Shown piece by piece: positions 52,212 through 62,333 of a DNA stretch of 64,000 bases (position 1 is its first letter; every line of letters starts with the position of its first letter). A program made the position numbers and the translations under genes. The notes beneath the pieces are model-generated. The model was not told where the DNA came from and did not search any database. It was given only the letters and a program-made list of their open reading frames with translations. Source of the DNA: an uncultured Clostridia bacterium (lineage in GTDB: Bacteria; Bacillota; Clostridia; Oscillospirales; CAG-272); assembly GCA_944391815.1 (NCBI GenBank), contig CALXUV010000006.1, positions 1 to 64,000 of the forward strand, in the 5' to 3' direction.

Positions 52212-53885
52212 ATGAAAAACACTGAAAAATACGTAAAACAATACTTTCCGGTAAAGGAAAGCAAAATGAAATGGGCACAGAAGGACAGTATAGATAAGGC
52301 TCCGAAATGGTGCTCGGTTGACCTCCGTGACGGAAATCAGTCGCTGATAATACCGATGAGTCTGGAAGAAAAACTCGAATTTTTCGAGTTGCTGGTAAAA
52401 ATAGGATTCAAGGAAATCGAGGTAGGTTTCCCGGCGGCGTCGGAAACTGAGTATACTTTTCTCAGAACGCTTATAGAAAAGAATATGATTCCGGACGACG
52501 TAACGGTGCAGGTACTGACTCAGAGCCGTGAACATATAATCAGAAAGACATTTGAAGCTCTGAAAGGATGCAAAAATGCGGTAGTGCATCTCTATAATTC
52601 AACTTCGGTTGCTCAGCGTGAGCAGGTATTCCGCAAATCAAAGGAAGAAATTATCGAGATAGCGGTGAGCGGTGCTAAGCTGTTTGAAAAAATAGCCGCA
52701 GAAACCGGAACCTCGTACAGATATGAGTACTCTCCGGAATCATTTACCGGTACAGAGCCTGAATTTGCACTTGAAATATGCAATGCGGTTCTTGATGTCT
52801 GGAAGCCGACAAAAGACAGAAAAGCGATAATTAACCTTCCGGTAACGGTAGAGCTTTCTATGCCTCATGTTTACGCAAGTCAGGTTGAATATATGTGCGA
52901 TAACCTCAAATACCGTGACTGCATAGAAGTATCGCTTCATCCTCATAACGACAGAGGATGCGCCGTTGCAGATTCTGAAATGGGACTGCTCGCCGGTGCG
53001 GACAGAATAGAGGGAACGCTTTTCGGAAACGGTGAAAGAACAGGTAATGTTGACATTATAACGCTTGCGCTCAATATGTACTCTCAGGGAGTGGATCCGG
53101 GACTTGATTTATCCAATATGCCGGAGATAACAGAGCTTTACGAAAAGGTTACGAGAATGAAAGTGTATGACCGTTCTCCTTACTCGGGAAAACTGGTTTT
53201 TGCGGCATTTTCGGGTTCGCATCAGGACGCCATAGCAAAGGGTATGAAATACCGGGCGGAGAAGGACAGCAAAATCTGGACGGTTCCTTATCTGCCGATC
53301 GATCCTACCGACGTCGGAAGAGAATACGAGACCGACGTAATAAGAATAAATTCCCAGTCAGGAAAAGGCGGTATAGGATATCTGCTTGAAAACAATTTCG
53401 GATATGTTCTTCCGGCAAAAATGCGTGAGGATGTCGGTTACGCGGTGAAGAGTGTTTCCGATCATGCCCATGCAGAGCTTACACCTGCACAGGTTGCTGA
53501 AGTATTTGAAAAGAACTATGTAAATGTAAGTGCTCCGATAAAACTCACAGACTACCACTTCTTCAGAGGAGATGAGATAAAGGCTTTTGTAACGCTTGAA
53601 ATTGACGGAAGCGTAAAGGAAATATCGGCGAAAGGAAACGGACGTCTTGATGCAGTCAGCAATGCTCTTAAAGAGGGACTCGGTGTCAGATTCAGCGATC
53701 TCACGTATGAGGAGCATGCGCTTTCGAGAGGCTCGGCGTCAAAAGCAGTGACATACGTCAGTATTACGGATGAAGCGGGAAAGAAGTACTGGGGTGCAGG
53801 TATTCACGACGATATTATAGCGTCGTCGATAAACGCACTCATATCTGCGGTAAACCGTAAGCTTAATGCACAGTCCGGCAAATGA
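52212..53885 (+). CDS. leuA: 2-isopropylmalate synthase, LeuA2 type
   Basis: 557 residues. Joins acetyl-CoA and 2-oxoisovalerate, the first step of leucine synthesis. VDLRDGNQSLI (metal and oxoacid binding), EVGFPAASETEY, LHPHNDRGCAVA and GNGERTGN mark the HMGL-like barrel; the C-terminal ~130 residues form the leucine-sensing regulatory domain. The start with VKQYFPVKESKMKWAQKDSIDKAP is the longer LeuA2 form. ATG 52212 follows GAGAGGGA; the open frame before it lies in the T-box leader. Confidence 0.95.
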   Translation: MKNTEKYVKQYFPVKESKMKWAQKDSIDKAPKWCSVDLRDGNQSLIIPMSLEEKLEFFELLVKIGFKEIEVGFPAASETEYTFLRTLIEKNMIPDDVTVQVLTQSREHIIRKTFEALKGCKNAVVHLYNSTSVAQREQVFRKSKEEIIEIAVSGAKLFEKIAAETGTSYRYEYSPESFTGTEPEFALEICNAVLDVWKPTKDRKAIINLPVTVELSMPHVYASQVEYMCDNLKYRDCIEVSLHPHNDRGCAVADSEMGLLAGADRIEGTLFGNGERTGNVDIITLALNMYSQGVDPGLDLSNMPEITELYEKVTRMKVYDRSPYSGKLVFAAFSGSHQDAIAKGMKYRAEKDSKIWTVPYLPIDPTDVGREYETDVIRINSQSGKGGIGYLLENNFGYVLPAKMREDVGYAVKSVSDHAHAELTPAQVAEVFEKNYVNVSAPIKLTDYHFFRGDEIKAFVTLEIDGSVKEISAKGNGRLDAVSNALKEGLGVRFSDLTYEEHALSRGSASKAVTYVSITDEAGKKYWGAGIHDDIIASSINALISAVNRKLNAQSGK

Positions 53886-54000
53886 ATTTTCTGAATTTGA
53901 CAGGTCAAAGGAACAGGCATATATTGTTTTTTATGTGGAAAATCAATTGAAAACAGTAAAACGGAAATATTAATCGGAAAACAATCATGGAGGAAAAAAT

Positions 54001-55260
54001 ATGGGAATGACAATGACTGAAAAGATCCTGGCGGCACACGCCGGACTTGAATCCGTCAAGGCGGGGCAACTTATAATGGCGGATCTTGACATGGTTCTGG
54101 GTAACGACATAACATCACCGGTAGCGATCAACGAATTCAAAAAATACGGATTCAAAGAGGTATTCGACAAAGAAAAGGTGTCGCTTGTAATGGACCATTT
54201 CGTGCCTAACAAAGATATAAAAGCGGCACAGCAGACAAAGCAGTGCAGATGCTTTGCGTCTGAATGTTCGATAAAAAATTACTACGATGTCGGCGATATG
54301 GGAATAGAACATGCGCTTCTGCCGGAAAAAGGACTCGTCGGTCCCGGTGATGTCGTAATAGGAGCTGACTCACATACCTGTACATACGGTGCGCTCGGAG
54401 CGTTTTCAACCGGCGTCGGTTCTACAGATATGGCTGCGGGTATGGCTACCGGAAAAGCATGGTTCAAGGTTCCGGGTGCGATCAGATTCAATCTTACGGG
54501 TAAGCTCGGCAGATGTTGTTCCGGAAAAGACGTAATACTTCACATAATTTCACAAATCGGAGTTGACGGAGCTCTTTACAAATCAATGGAGTTCGGAGGA
54601 GAAGGTCTTGCCGGTCTGACTATGGATGACAGGCTCTGCATGGCGAATATGGCTATAGAAGCCGGCGCCAAAAACGGAATTTTTGAGGTTGACGACGTTA
54701 CTCTTGCCTACTGCGAGGGAAGAGTAAAACGTCCGATAAAGGTTTATAAACCTGATGAAGACGCAGAGTACGATCAGATTATAAACATTGATCTTTCGGC
54801 GATACAGCCGACGGTTGCATGTCCGCATCTCCCTGAGAACGGAAGAAATGCGTCAGAGCTCGGAGACGTCAGAATTGATCAGTGCGTAATCGGATCCTGC
54901 ACAAACGGAAGACTTTCCGATATGGAAACGGCAGCAGAAATTTTCAGAGACAGACATGTTGCAAAAGGCGTAAGATGTATAATAATCCCCGCTACTCAGT
55001 CCATTTATCTTGAGTGTGTCAAAAAAGGTTATATGGAGATATTCATAAATGCGGGTTGCGTCGTTTCGACTCCTACCTGCGGACCTTGCCTTGGCGGATA
55101 TATGGGAATCCTCGCCGAAGACGAGGTTGCGATTGCCACAACCAACCGCAATTTTGTCGGAAGAATGGGACATGTAACGTCAAAAATATATCTTTCAAGC
55201 CCGGCTACTGCGGCGGCGTCTGCGGTTAAGGGTTACATTTGCGATCCGAGAGAGCTTTGA
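54001..55260 (+). CDS. leuC: 3-isopropylmalate dehydratase large subunit
   Basis: 419 residues, aconitase-like. Fe-S ligands: Cys in GSCTNGR and the two in [24 protein letters not shown] is also conserved. Works with LeuD to isomerise 2- to 3-isopropylmalate. TGGAGG site 8 bases before ATG. The length and start ([15 protein letters not shown]) are of the archaeal/clostridial HacA-like branch. Confidence 0.95.
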   Translation: MGMTMTEKILAAHAGLESVKAGQLIMADLDMVLGNDITSPVAINEFKKYGFKEVFDKEKVSLVMDHFVPNKDIKAAQQTKQCRCFASECSIKNYYDVGDMGIEHALLPEKGLVGPGDVVIGADSHTCTYGALGAFSTGVGSTDMAAGMATGKAWFKVPGAIRFNLTGKLGRCCSGKDVILHIISQIGVDGALYKSMEFGGEGLAGLTMDDRLCMANMAIEAGAKNGIFEVDDVTLAYCEGRVKRPIKVYKPDEDAEYDQIINIDLSAIQPTVACPHLPENGRNASELGDVRIDQCVIGSCTNGRLSDMETAAEIFRDRHVAKGVRCIIIPATQSIYLECVKKGYMEIFINAGCVVSTPTCGPCLGGYMGILAEDEVAIATTNRNFVGRMGHVTSKIYLSSPATAAASAVKGYICDPREL

Positions 55261-55275
55261 GAAAGGGGTAATATC

Positions 55276-55761
55276 ATGATAGTTAAAGGTAAAGTACATA
55301 AATACGGCGATAACGTTGATACCGATGTAATTATACCGGCAAGATATCTTAACACCGCAAACCACGCAGAGCTTGCCGCACACTGTATGGAGGACATAGA
55401 CAGCAAATTCACTTCCGTAGTAAAGAAGGGCGATATAATGGTAGCCGGCAGCAATTTCGGCTGCGGTTCGTCAAGAGAGCATGCGCCGATAGCCATTAAG
55501 GAATCGGGAATTTCGGTGGTAATAGCGAAAACGTTTGCGAGAATATTTTACCGCAATTCCATAAATATAGGTCTTGCTATACTCGAATGTCCGGAAGCCA
55601 GCGAGAAAATTTCGGCTGGTGATGAGGTAGAAGTCGATTTTGACACGGGCATTATAACAAATCATACTAAAAACGAAACTTACAAAGCGGAGCCGTTCCC
55701 GGAATTTATCCAGAATATAATAGCCAAGGGCGGCCTGATGAATTCTATATCGGAGAAGTGA
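55276..55761 (+). CDS. leuD: 3-isopropylmalate dehydratase small subunit
   Basis: 161 residues: [31 protein letters not shown] and [14 protein letters not shown] are the swivel-domain motifs. Partner of LeuC. Starts 15 bases after leuC; leuB starts one base after its stop. Confidence 0.95.
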   Translation: MIVKGKVHKYGDNVDTDVIIPARYLNTANHAELAAHCMEDIDSKFTSVVKKGDIMVAGSNFGCGSSREHAPIAIKESGISVVIAKTFARIFYRNSINIGLAILECPEASEKISAGDEVEVDFDTGIITNHTKNETYKAEPFPEFIQNIIAKGGLMNSISEK

Positions 55762-55762
55762 T

Positions 55763-56833
55763 ATGAAAAAGAAAATAACGGTACTGAGCGGAGACGGAAT
55801 TGGTCCTGAAATAGTTAATGAGGCAATAAAGGTCCTGAACAGGATTGCGGTCAAATACGGTCATGAGTTTGAATATACATACGTTGACATCGGCGGATGC
55901 AGTATTGATAAATACGGAGCTCCGATTACCGAAGAGGGTATGAAAAAATGTAAAGAGGCGGACAGCGTTCTTCTGGGTGCGGTCGGAGGACCTAAATGGG
56001 ACTCATGTCCGGCAAACATACGTCCCGAAAAAGCGCTTCTGGCGGTAAGGAAGGAACTCGGACTGTTTGCAAATTTGAGACCGACAAAACTTTTCAGTCA
56101 GCTTTCAAGTGCGTCACCTCTTAAAGAAAGCGTAATAAGCAACGGCATAGACCTTATGATTGTAAGAGAACTTACCGGCGGAGTTTATTTCGGAAAGAAA
56201 GAACTAAAAGAGGTTAACGGCGAAGAGGTTGCGACGGACATAATGCCGTACTCGGTTCATGAAATCGAACGCATAGGCAGGGTTGCATTCGAAAGTGCAA
56301 TGAAGAGGAACAAAAAACTCGCATCTGTCGATAAGGCAAATGTTCTCGAAACATCAAGACTCTGGAGAAAGACAATGCACAGGCTTGCAGAAGAGTATCC
56401 GCAGGTTCAGTACAGCGATATACTCGTCGACAATGCGGCAATGCAGCTGATAAAAAATCCGACTCAGTTTGATGTTCTGGTTACTGAAAATATGTTCGGA
56501 GATATTCTTTCGGACGAAGCTTCAATGCTTACGGGTTCGATCGGAATGATGCCTTCGGCATCTCTTTCAGATACAACACTCGGAATGTACGAACCAATTC
56601 ACGGTTCGGCACCGGATATTGCCGGCATGAATATAGCAAACCCGATAGGAACTGTAATGTCAGCCGCAATGATGCTCAGATATTCGTTTGATATGAAGGA
56701 CGAAGCAGATGACATAGAAAATGCGGTGAACAAAGTCCTTGATAAGGGATACAGAACAGGGGATATTATGCAGGAGGGTTGCATAAAAAAATCAACAAGC
56801 GAAATGGGAGACCTTATCGTATCTGAAATATAA
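55763..56833 (+). CDS. leuB: 3-isopropylmalate dehydrogenase
   Basis: 356 residues. LSGDGIGPEIVNEA, LLGAVGGPKWD, RPEKALLAVRKELGLFANLRP, MIVRELTGGVYFG, DNAAMQLIKNP, NMFGDILSDEAS and EPIHGSAPDIAG are all present. Oxidises 3-isopropylmalate with NAD+ to 2-oxoisocaproate. Last gene of the operon, order leuA-leuC-leuD-leuB. Confidence 0.96.
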   Translation: MKKKITVLSGDGIGPEIVNEAIKVLNRIAVKYGHEFEYTYVDIGGCSIDKYGAPITEEGMKKCKEADSVLLGAVGGPKWDSCPANIRPEKALLAVRKELGLFANLRPTKLFSQLSSASPLKESVISNGIDLMIVRELTGGVYFGKKELKEVNGEEVATDIMPYSVHEIERIGRVAFESAMKRNKKLASVDKANVLETSRLWRKTMHRLAEEYPQVQYSDILVDNAAMQLIKNPTQFDVLVTENMFGDILSDEASMLTGSIGMMPSASLSDTTLGMYEPIHGSAPDIAGMNIANPIGTVMSAAMMLRYSFDMKDEADDIENAVNKVLDKGYRTGDIMQEGCIKKSTSEMGDLIVSEI

Positions 56834-56876
56834 CTTTGTAATGTTCGTTCAGTATTTTTGTCATTAAAAATAAAAC

Positions 56877-56920
56877 CGGGTTATCTCAGAAATTTATGGT
56901 TGAGATAACCCGATTTGTTT
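56877..56920 (+). terminator. Terminator of the leu operon
   Basis: CGGGTTATCTCA (56877-56888) and TGAGATAACCCG (56901-56912), perfect 12-bp stem, followed by ATTTGTTT. Confidence 0.8.
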
Positions 56921-56999
56921 GGCATAGGAAAACTTTCGGCTCACTGAATTTATACCGAGGCTGAAAATGTACCGGTTTTTTACATAACGGCAAAGTAAA

Positions 57000-57695
57000 T
57001 TATTTTTTTCGTAATTTTTTCAGGGCGTTTCTGTAATTCTGCAGAGTTTCGTTGTATTTCAGAGATTTTAATTTCGGGAAAGATCTGATCATTCTGTTTT
57101 GCTGCCTGCTGAACATTTTCAATATCGGGTGCTTTTCGTCTGAATTAAGAATAAGTTCCGCAAGTTCTTTCAGTTTAGATTCGAGTCCTGTGAAGCCTTT
57201 GACGGTAATGAAAATATCGGAAATGAAAGCGCAAAGCATGACGGAAGTAAAGATTATAAGGATAAGAGGAGGGATTTTTTCGGTAAGTGAAACGGTAAAA
57301 GGGTGGATAAAAAGAATCAGAACCACGGAAAATAGTCCGAAAACAACTGCTCCGATTAGGCAGATTCTGCCCTGAAAATTGAATTTTTTATCGGAATAAT
57401 CCCACCAGCGAGTGTGAAACATTTTTTCCATAGCCACAGAAGTGGCAAATTCAAGAGCACAAGCAATCAGTGCACCGAAAATGAAAAGAAGAATAGGGTT
57501 TGTTTCGTGACCGAGAATAAGTATAAAGAGAACCGAACCTGTTCCGTAAATCGGACAGTATGGACCGTTCAGAAATCCCCTGTTTATAATCTTTTTTTCC
57601 TGAACGGAACAAAGTACAGACTCATACAGCCATCCGAAAAAGCTGTATATCAGGAACCAAAATATAAAATTTATAATTGTATACATCAGAAACAC
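57000..57695 (-). CDS. CmpB/PF06541-type putative ABC membrane protein
   Basis: 231 residues with about five membrane segments. Start FWFLIYSFFGWLYESVLCSVQEKKIINRGFLNGPYCPIYGTG is the signature of the putative ABC-transporter type IV family (CmpB); MFHTRWWDYSDKKFNFQGRICL is also conserved. The C-terminal ~70 residues are basic and helical. Function unknown. ATG 57686 (MYTIINF) is an alternative start. Confidence 0.85.
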   Translation of the reverse strand: MFLMYTIINFIFWFLIYSFFGWLYESVLCSVQEKKIINRGFLNGPYCPIYGTGSVLFILILGHETNPILLFIFGALIACALEFATSVAMEKMFHTRWWDYSDKKFNFQGRICLIGAVVFGLFSVVLILFIHPFTVSLTEKIPPLILIIFTSVMLCAFISDIFITVKGFTGLESKLKELAELILNSDEKHPILKMFSRQQNRMIRSFPKLKSLKYNETLQNYRNALKKLRKK

Positions 57696-57802
57696 CTGCG
57701 GAAAAATATAATACAGTGATATTATAGTCGTAAAATAAAGATTTTTAAAGAATTATAAAATAACAATAATGGGTTATTTTGTGAAATTAAGTTTTCAGCT
57801 TA

Positions 57803-57831
57803 TTGACAATGTTAAGGAGTAGTGCTAAAAT
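57803..57831 (+). promoter_or_regulatory. Promoter of cysK
   Basis: TTGACA (57803-57808), 17-bp spacer, TAAAAT (57826-57831), about 100 bases before the ATG. Confidence 0.7.
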
Positions 57832-57929
57832 CAAAGTGCGGTTAACGTATACCGGTGAATTTTTACAATGACAATTCCGAAAAGGTTTTGCTTGTAAATT
57901 TTAATCCGGAATGGTAAAGGAGAAGGTGT

Positions 57930-58859
57930 ATGAAAATATATAAATCGGTTCTTGAGCTGATAGGCGGGACGCCTCTTGTCGAGCTCGGTAAATTAGCGGA
58001 AACGGAAAAACTTTATGGAAGAATACTCGCAAAGGTTGAAAGTTTCAATCCTGCCGGATCGGTAAAAGACAGGGTAGCGCTTGAAATGGTGGAAGAGGCG
58101 GAAAAGGACGGCAGACTTCAAAAAAATTCGGTAATAATCGAACCCACAAGCGGAAATACCGGAATAGGTCTGGCTGCGGTTTGCGCCATAAAAGGTTACA
58201 GGCTTATAATTGTTATGCCGGATACAATGTCGGCAGAGAGAAGAAAGCTCATGAAAGCATACGGTGCCGAATTAGTATTGACAGACGGTAAAAAAGGTAT
58301 GCGCGGGGCTATTGAAGAAGCAGAAAAAATCAATAGTCAGCTTCCGGGAAGTATTATTGCCGGACAGTTTGTAAATCCTGCAAATCCTTTGGCTCACAGG
58401 AAGAGCACCGGTCCCGAAATATTCAGGGATACCGATGGGAAAGTGGACTTTTTTGTTGCAGGAGTCGGAACCGGCGGAACGGTTACAGGAGTAGGTCAGT
58501 ACCTGAAATCGAAAATCGGAAGCGTAAAAATAATCGCAGTGGAGCCTGAAAAAAGTCCGGTGCTATCCAAAGGAGTTTCCGGCAGCCACGGACTTCAGGG
58601 AATAGGAGCAGGTTTTGTACCTGATGTTCTCGATACCGGAGTTTATGATGAAATAATGACAGTAAATGAAGAACAGGCGTTTCATGCGTCGAGACTTCTG
58701 GCAAAAAAAGAAGGAATACTGGCAGGTATATCTTCCGGCGCGGCGCTTTATGCGGCAATGAAAATTGCCGGGCGCAGTGAAAACGAAGGAAAGAATATAG
58801 TTGTGCTGCTTCCCGATACAGGCGACAGATATTTGTCAACAGAACTTTTTTCGGAATGA
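57930..58859 (+). CDS. cysK: O-acetylserine sulfhydrylase (cysteine synthase A)
   Basis: 309-residue PLP enzyme making L-cysteine from O-acetylserine and sulfide. PLP Lys in NPAGSVKDRVAL, phosphate/carboxylate loop EPTSGNTGIGLA, glycine loop GVGTGGTVTGVG, and SSGAALYA near the end. AAAGGAGAAGG site before ATG. No S-box or T-box is evident in its leader. Confidence 0.95.
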   Translation: MKIYKSVLELIGGTPLVELGKLAETEKLYGRILAKVESFNPAGSVKDRVALEMVEEAEKDGRLQKNSVIIEPTSGNTGIGLAAVCAIKGYRLIIVMPDTMSAERRKLMKAYGAELVLTDGKKGMRGAIEEAEKINSQLPGSIIAGQFVNPANPLAHRKSTGPEIFRDTDGKVDFFVAGVGTGGTVTGVGQYLKSKIGSVKIIAVEPEKSPVLSKGVSGSHGLQGIGAGFVPDVLDTGVYDEIMTVNEEQAFHASRLLAKKEGILAGISSGAALYAAMKIAGRSENEGKNIVVLLPDTGDRYLSTELFSE

Positions 58860-59019
58860 TCGGCAAATTAAACCCGAAAGCATAAAAGGCGACTGAATTT
58901 CATAGCGGCAAAGTAGTTTTTTATATGAGATAATAGCTATTGATTTTTCCCGGACGGTGCAGATGTACATCTGTCATGAATTCAGTTAAAAAGTCTGTTT
59001 AATACTGGATTTTTACAAT

Positions 59020-59050
59020 AAAAAACCGGACACAAAATGTCCGGTTTTTT
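59020..59050. terminator. Bidirectional terminator between cysK and rpsI
   Basis: AAAAAACCGGACA (59020-59032), loop CAAAA, TGTCCGGTTTTTT (59038-59050); T runs on both strands. The rest of 58860-59102 shows no gene. Confidence 0.9.
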
Positions 59051-59102
59051 GATATTCGAATTTTCCGACTCCGGAAAGTTCCGTAAAAATAAGGTATAAA
59101 AC

Positions 59103-59504
59103 TTATCTCTTTGAGAACTGGGGAGCGCGACGGGCTGCTTTGAGACCGTATTTCTTTCTTTCCTTCATACGAGGGTCACGGGTAAGGAATCCGGCTTTTT
59201 TAAGAGCGGGACGGTAACCTTCATCAGCTGCGAGGAGAGCTTTTGCCAGACCGTGACGGATAGCACCTGCCTGACCGGAAATTCCGCCTCCGGTAACTGT
59301 GCAAATTATGTCGAATTTTCCTACTGTGTCGGTAACCTCGTAGGGCTGGTTTACGATCAGCTTAAGGGTTTCAAGTCCGAAATAGTCGTCAATATCGCGA
59401 CCGTTTATGGTTACAGAACCGGTTCCGGGATAAATTCTTACTCTCGCTACCGATTTCTTTCTTCTTCCTGTTCCGTAGAAATAGGGCTTTGCACTTGTAT
59501 ACAT
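59103..59504 (-). CDS. rpsI: 30S ribosomal protein S9
   Basis: 133 residues, with [25 protein letters not shown] at the start, the [19 protein letters not shown] core and the basic [17 protein letters not shown] tail that reaches the P-site tRNA. Second gene of the rplM-rpsI operon. Confidence 0.97.
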   Translation of the reverse strand: MYTSAKPYFYGTGRRKKSVARVRIYPGTGSVTINGRDIDDYFGLETLKLIVNQPYEVTDTVGKFDIICTVTGGGISGQAGAIRHGLAKALLAADEGYRPALKKAGFLTRDPRMKERKKYGLKAARRAPQFSKR

Positions 59505-59527
59505 ATCAGATATCTCCTTTCCCTAAA

Positions 59528-59950
59528 TTACAGAGTCTCAGGCTTCTGAGCCTGATTATTGTGTTCGCTTCCGCGGTAAACCTTGAGACGGGTGAGCGAT
59601 TTGGCACCGATGCTGTTTTTCGGAAGCATTCCTTTGACAGCGAGCTTAACTGCAAGCTCAGGACGAGTGCTCATGAGAGTTGCGTACTGAACTTCTTTAA
59701 GACCGCCGATATAACCGGAGTGACGGCGATAATATTTCTGAGTGAGTTTTTTTCCGGTGAGCACAGCCTTTTCAGCATTGATTATAATTACATAATCTCC
59801 GCAGTCGGCATGAGGGGTAAAATCAGTGCGATGTTTGCCGTTAAGGATGTTGGCGGCGGCGGCAGCCGTTCTTCCGAGCGGTTTGTCTGCTGCGTCGATA
59901 ACATACCATTTACGCTGAATCGCATCTGCGTTTGCCATGTATGTTGACAT
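59528..59950 (-). CDS. rplM: 50S ribosomal protein L13
   Basis: 140 residues: [46 protein letters not shown] and [14 protein letters not shown] are typical. Start at 59950 follows GGAGG by 8 bases; the frame stays open further upstream into the promoter region and is not coding there. Confidence 0.97.
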   Translation of the reverse strand: MSTYMANADAIQRKWYVIDAADKPLGRTAAAAANILNGKHRTDFTPHADCGDYVIIINAEKAVLTGKKLTQKYYRRHSGYIGGLKEVQYATLMSTRPELAVKLAVKGMLPKNSIGAKSLTRLKVYRGSEHNNQAQKPETL

Positions 59951-59993
59951 TTCAAGTTCCTCCGTAAAAGATGTAGTTATATTAACAAGCGAA

Positions 59994-60022
59994 ATTATAC
60001 CAAAAAAAAACACCGTTGTCAA
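59994..60022 (-). promoter_or_regulatory. Promoter of rplM-rpsI
   Basis: Minus strand TTGACA (60022-60017), 17-bp spacer, TATAAT (59999-59994). Perfect consensus. The 344-bp divergent gap 59951-60294 holds this and the next promoter, nothing else seen. Confidence 0.85.
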
Positions 60023-60218
60023 TAGTTTTGATAAAGATTTTTTCGGAATTTCAACAACAAAACAAAATATCTCTTCTAAACTCATTTTTTCTCTTGTTTT
60101 CGCTATCAATCCTCTTTTGGCATAACTGAATATTTTTGTTTTCGTAAGCCAACTTAATCATTCTGATTATTGTTTTTTCTTGTTTTTTCAGTATGTAATC
60201 TCTTTTTGAAAAAACGAG

Positions 60219-60247
60219 TTGACAAATTCCATAGAATATGCTATAAA
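60219..60247 (+). promoter_or_regulatory. Promoter of the heparinase-like gene
   Basis: TTGACA (60219-60224), 17-bp spacer, TATAAA (60242-60247), 48 bases before the ATG; AAGGAG ribosome site follows. Confidence 0.75.
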
Positions 60248-60294
60248 GAAACCGGCGCTCATTACCTGATAAAAAAAGTAAGGAGATTGATAAT

Positions 60295-62238
60295 ATGGAA
60301 ATTAAAGCAGGACCCGTACTTACAGACAAAGAACTTTATCTGACACTTGATACCGACAGATACCCGGAACTTAAAGAATGCATAAAGGCTTACGAAAATG
60401 GAGAAGAACAGAAAGCAAGGCAGATATTTGCAAAGACAGTAAGAGAAATTTTTGATGTGGAGAAATTTTTCACTATACCCGGAAAAAACAAAAAGCCTGA
60501 TTTCACCGACGGAGTCAAAGAAAAAGCGGAAAGAGCACTTCGGCATGAAATGAGAAGCTGCGGAACTACTCTGAAATATGAGGGAAAAGTAGACTGGTTT
60601 GCCAACCCGACGTATAACCAATACAAAGAATGGACGTGGCAGCTTTCAAGACACGATGAACTTGTGGGGCTGGCTGTGGCATACCGTGCGAGCAGTGACG
60701 AAAGATACGCAGTCGGATGCGCAGAGCTTCTTGACAGCTGGATAAAGCAGGCGGTGCGCCCGGAGCTGACGGAATCGGGTTATGCAACACTCTGCTGGCG
60801 CAGTATAGAATGCGGTATAAGAATGGGACTGATGTGGCCGGAAATAATCCATACATTCATAAAGACGGAAGCATTTGATGACAATCTTGTCGTGGATATA
60901 TTCAAGTCACTGTACGAGCACGCACAGTCTATCCTTCACCGATTTACTGTAGCGAACTGGCATATTCACGAACTTGACGGACTTGGTCAGTTAGGAATAT
61001 TTTATCCGGTGTTCAAGGACAGCGGGGAGTGGTACCGGACGGCAGTGACCAGGCTGTACAGTGAAATGAAGGATCAGCAGGTTCACCCCGACGGTTTCCA
61101 TTACGAGCTTACACCCGGATATCACGGTGTGGTTATTCATCACGTCATGGCATTTGCGGAAGTAGCTGAAATCTACGGAAAAGAAGTTCCTTCTGAGCTT
61201 TACGGGGTAATTGAAAATATGCTAACCGTTTATGTTAAACTTATGCAAGCAAACGGTTGCATACCGAATATCAATGACGGAGGCGGCGGAAAGGCTGACG
61301 CAATGGTAAGGAAGTACATGCGGTATTTCCCCGACAATAAACTTTTCAAGTGGCTTACGGGTAACAAAGAAGAGGGCGAAAACAACCTTGATACCGCTTT
61401 GCTGTTTGAAAACTGCGGAATAATCACAATGCGCGACGACTGGGATAAACCGAGTGTTTCACTGCTATTCGATGCGGGACTTTTCGGACGGGGACATCAG
61501 CACGAGGATAAACTGAATCTCCTGATTTACAATACCGAAAAACAGCTGCTGTGCGAAGCAAATACCTATGCTTATGATACTTCCGATGCTCGCCGCTACT
61601 GTCTGTCGTCAAGAGGACACAATGTCGTGCTGGTCGATGGCAGTGAGCAGAATCGCAGGAAAACTTATAAGTGGGAGCAGAAAAATCTTACCGAAAAGGC
61701 GTTCGGAGCTGAGGTGATATCGGGAGAAAAAGCGGATGTAGCAAAGGGAATATACAATGAAATGTTCGGGGAAAGCGTTCCCGGAGAAACGGTACATAAG
61801 AGAAATGTAATATTTGTGAAAAAACCGAAATACGGTACCCCTCTTGTGATAGCGATAGATAAGCTTGAGTCTGATAACAATCATGAATATACAGCGATCT
61901 GGCATTTCGATACAAAAAATGCGGCTCTCCGTGACGGCAATTTTGTTTCAGATGAAATAACGGCGTTTATCTGCGGAGACAAAGGCGAATGTGAATTGGT
62001 GTGCGGTCAGAGAACGCCGGTTTTCCAGGGATTTATCTGCCGCAGCGGACTTCAGGGAGCAGAGGAGCCCATCCCAACGCTTCTTCATAAATACAAAGGT
62101 AAAAACACCTTTACGGTTACCGTTTTCTCAGTTCACGGCGAGGAAGGCAGTCCGGTAAAATCCGCAACTCTCGACGGAAGTAAGGTTAAAATTGAGTATA
62201 AAACCGGAGAAACCGAAACAGTAGAAACGGAATGCTAA
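60295..62238 (+). CDS. Heparinase II/III-family polysaccharide lyase, cytosolic
   Basis: 647 residues. Alpha/alpha-barrel part (about 50-340) with TVANWHIHELDGLGQLG (Asn/His) and ELTPGYHGVVIHH (Tyr/His), then a beta-sandwich with the family segment FGRGHQHEDKLNLLIYNTEKQLLCEAN. This fold occurs in heparinases, alginate/oligoalginate lyases and exo-uronate lyases. No signal peptide, so it would act on imported oligosaccharides by beta-elimination. Substrate cannot be told. The oxidoreductase downstream, with its own promoter, may handle the product. Confidence 0.87.
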   Translation: MEIKAGPVLTDKELYLTLDTDRYPELKECIKAYENGEEQKARQIFAKTVREIFDVEKFFTIPGKNKKPDFTDGVKEKAERALRHEMRSCGTTLKYEGKVDWFANPTYNQYKEWTWQLSRHDELVGLAVAYRASSDERYAVGCAELLDSWIKQAVRPELTESGYATLCWRSIECGIRMGLMWPEIIHTFIKTEAFDDNLVVDIFKSLYEHAQSILHRFTVANWHIHELDGLGQLGIFYPVFKDSGEWYRTAVTRLYSEMKDQQVHPDGFHYELTPGYHGVVIHHVMAFAEVAEIYGKEVPSELYGVIENMLTVYVKLMQANGCIPNINDGGGGKADAMVRKYMRYFPDNKLFKWLTGNKEEGENNLDTALLFENCGIITMRDDWDKPSVSLLFDAGLFGRGHQHEDKLNLLIYNTEKQLLCEANTYAYDTSDARRYCLSSRGHNVVLVDGSEQNRRKTYKWEQKNLTEKAFGAEVISGEKADVAKGIYNEMFGESVPGETVHKRNVIFVKKPKYGTPLVIAIDKLESDNNHEYTAIWHFDTKNAALRDGNFVSDEITAFICGDKGECELVCGQRTPVFQGFICRSGLQGAEEPIPTLLHKYKGKNTFTVTVFSVHGEEGSPVKSATLDGSKVKIEYKTGETETVETEC

Positions 62239-62257
62239 CTGTTTAACGCTCAATCTA

Positions 62258-62286
62258 TTGACGAATTGGGTAAGGTGTGATATACT
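62258..62286 (+). promoter_or_regulatory. Promoter of the Gfo/Idh/MocA gene
   Basis: TTGACG (62258-62263), 17-bp spacer, TATACT (62281-62286), 48 bases before the ATG. Confidence 0.65.
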
Positions 62287-62333
62287 CAAAGTCAGGCAAT
62301 GTCCGATAAAAAGTAATGTAAGAGGTAACTGGA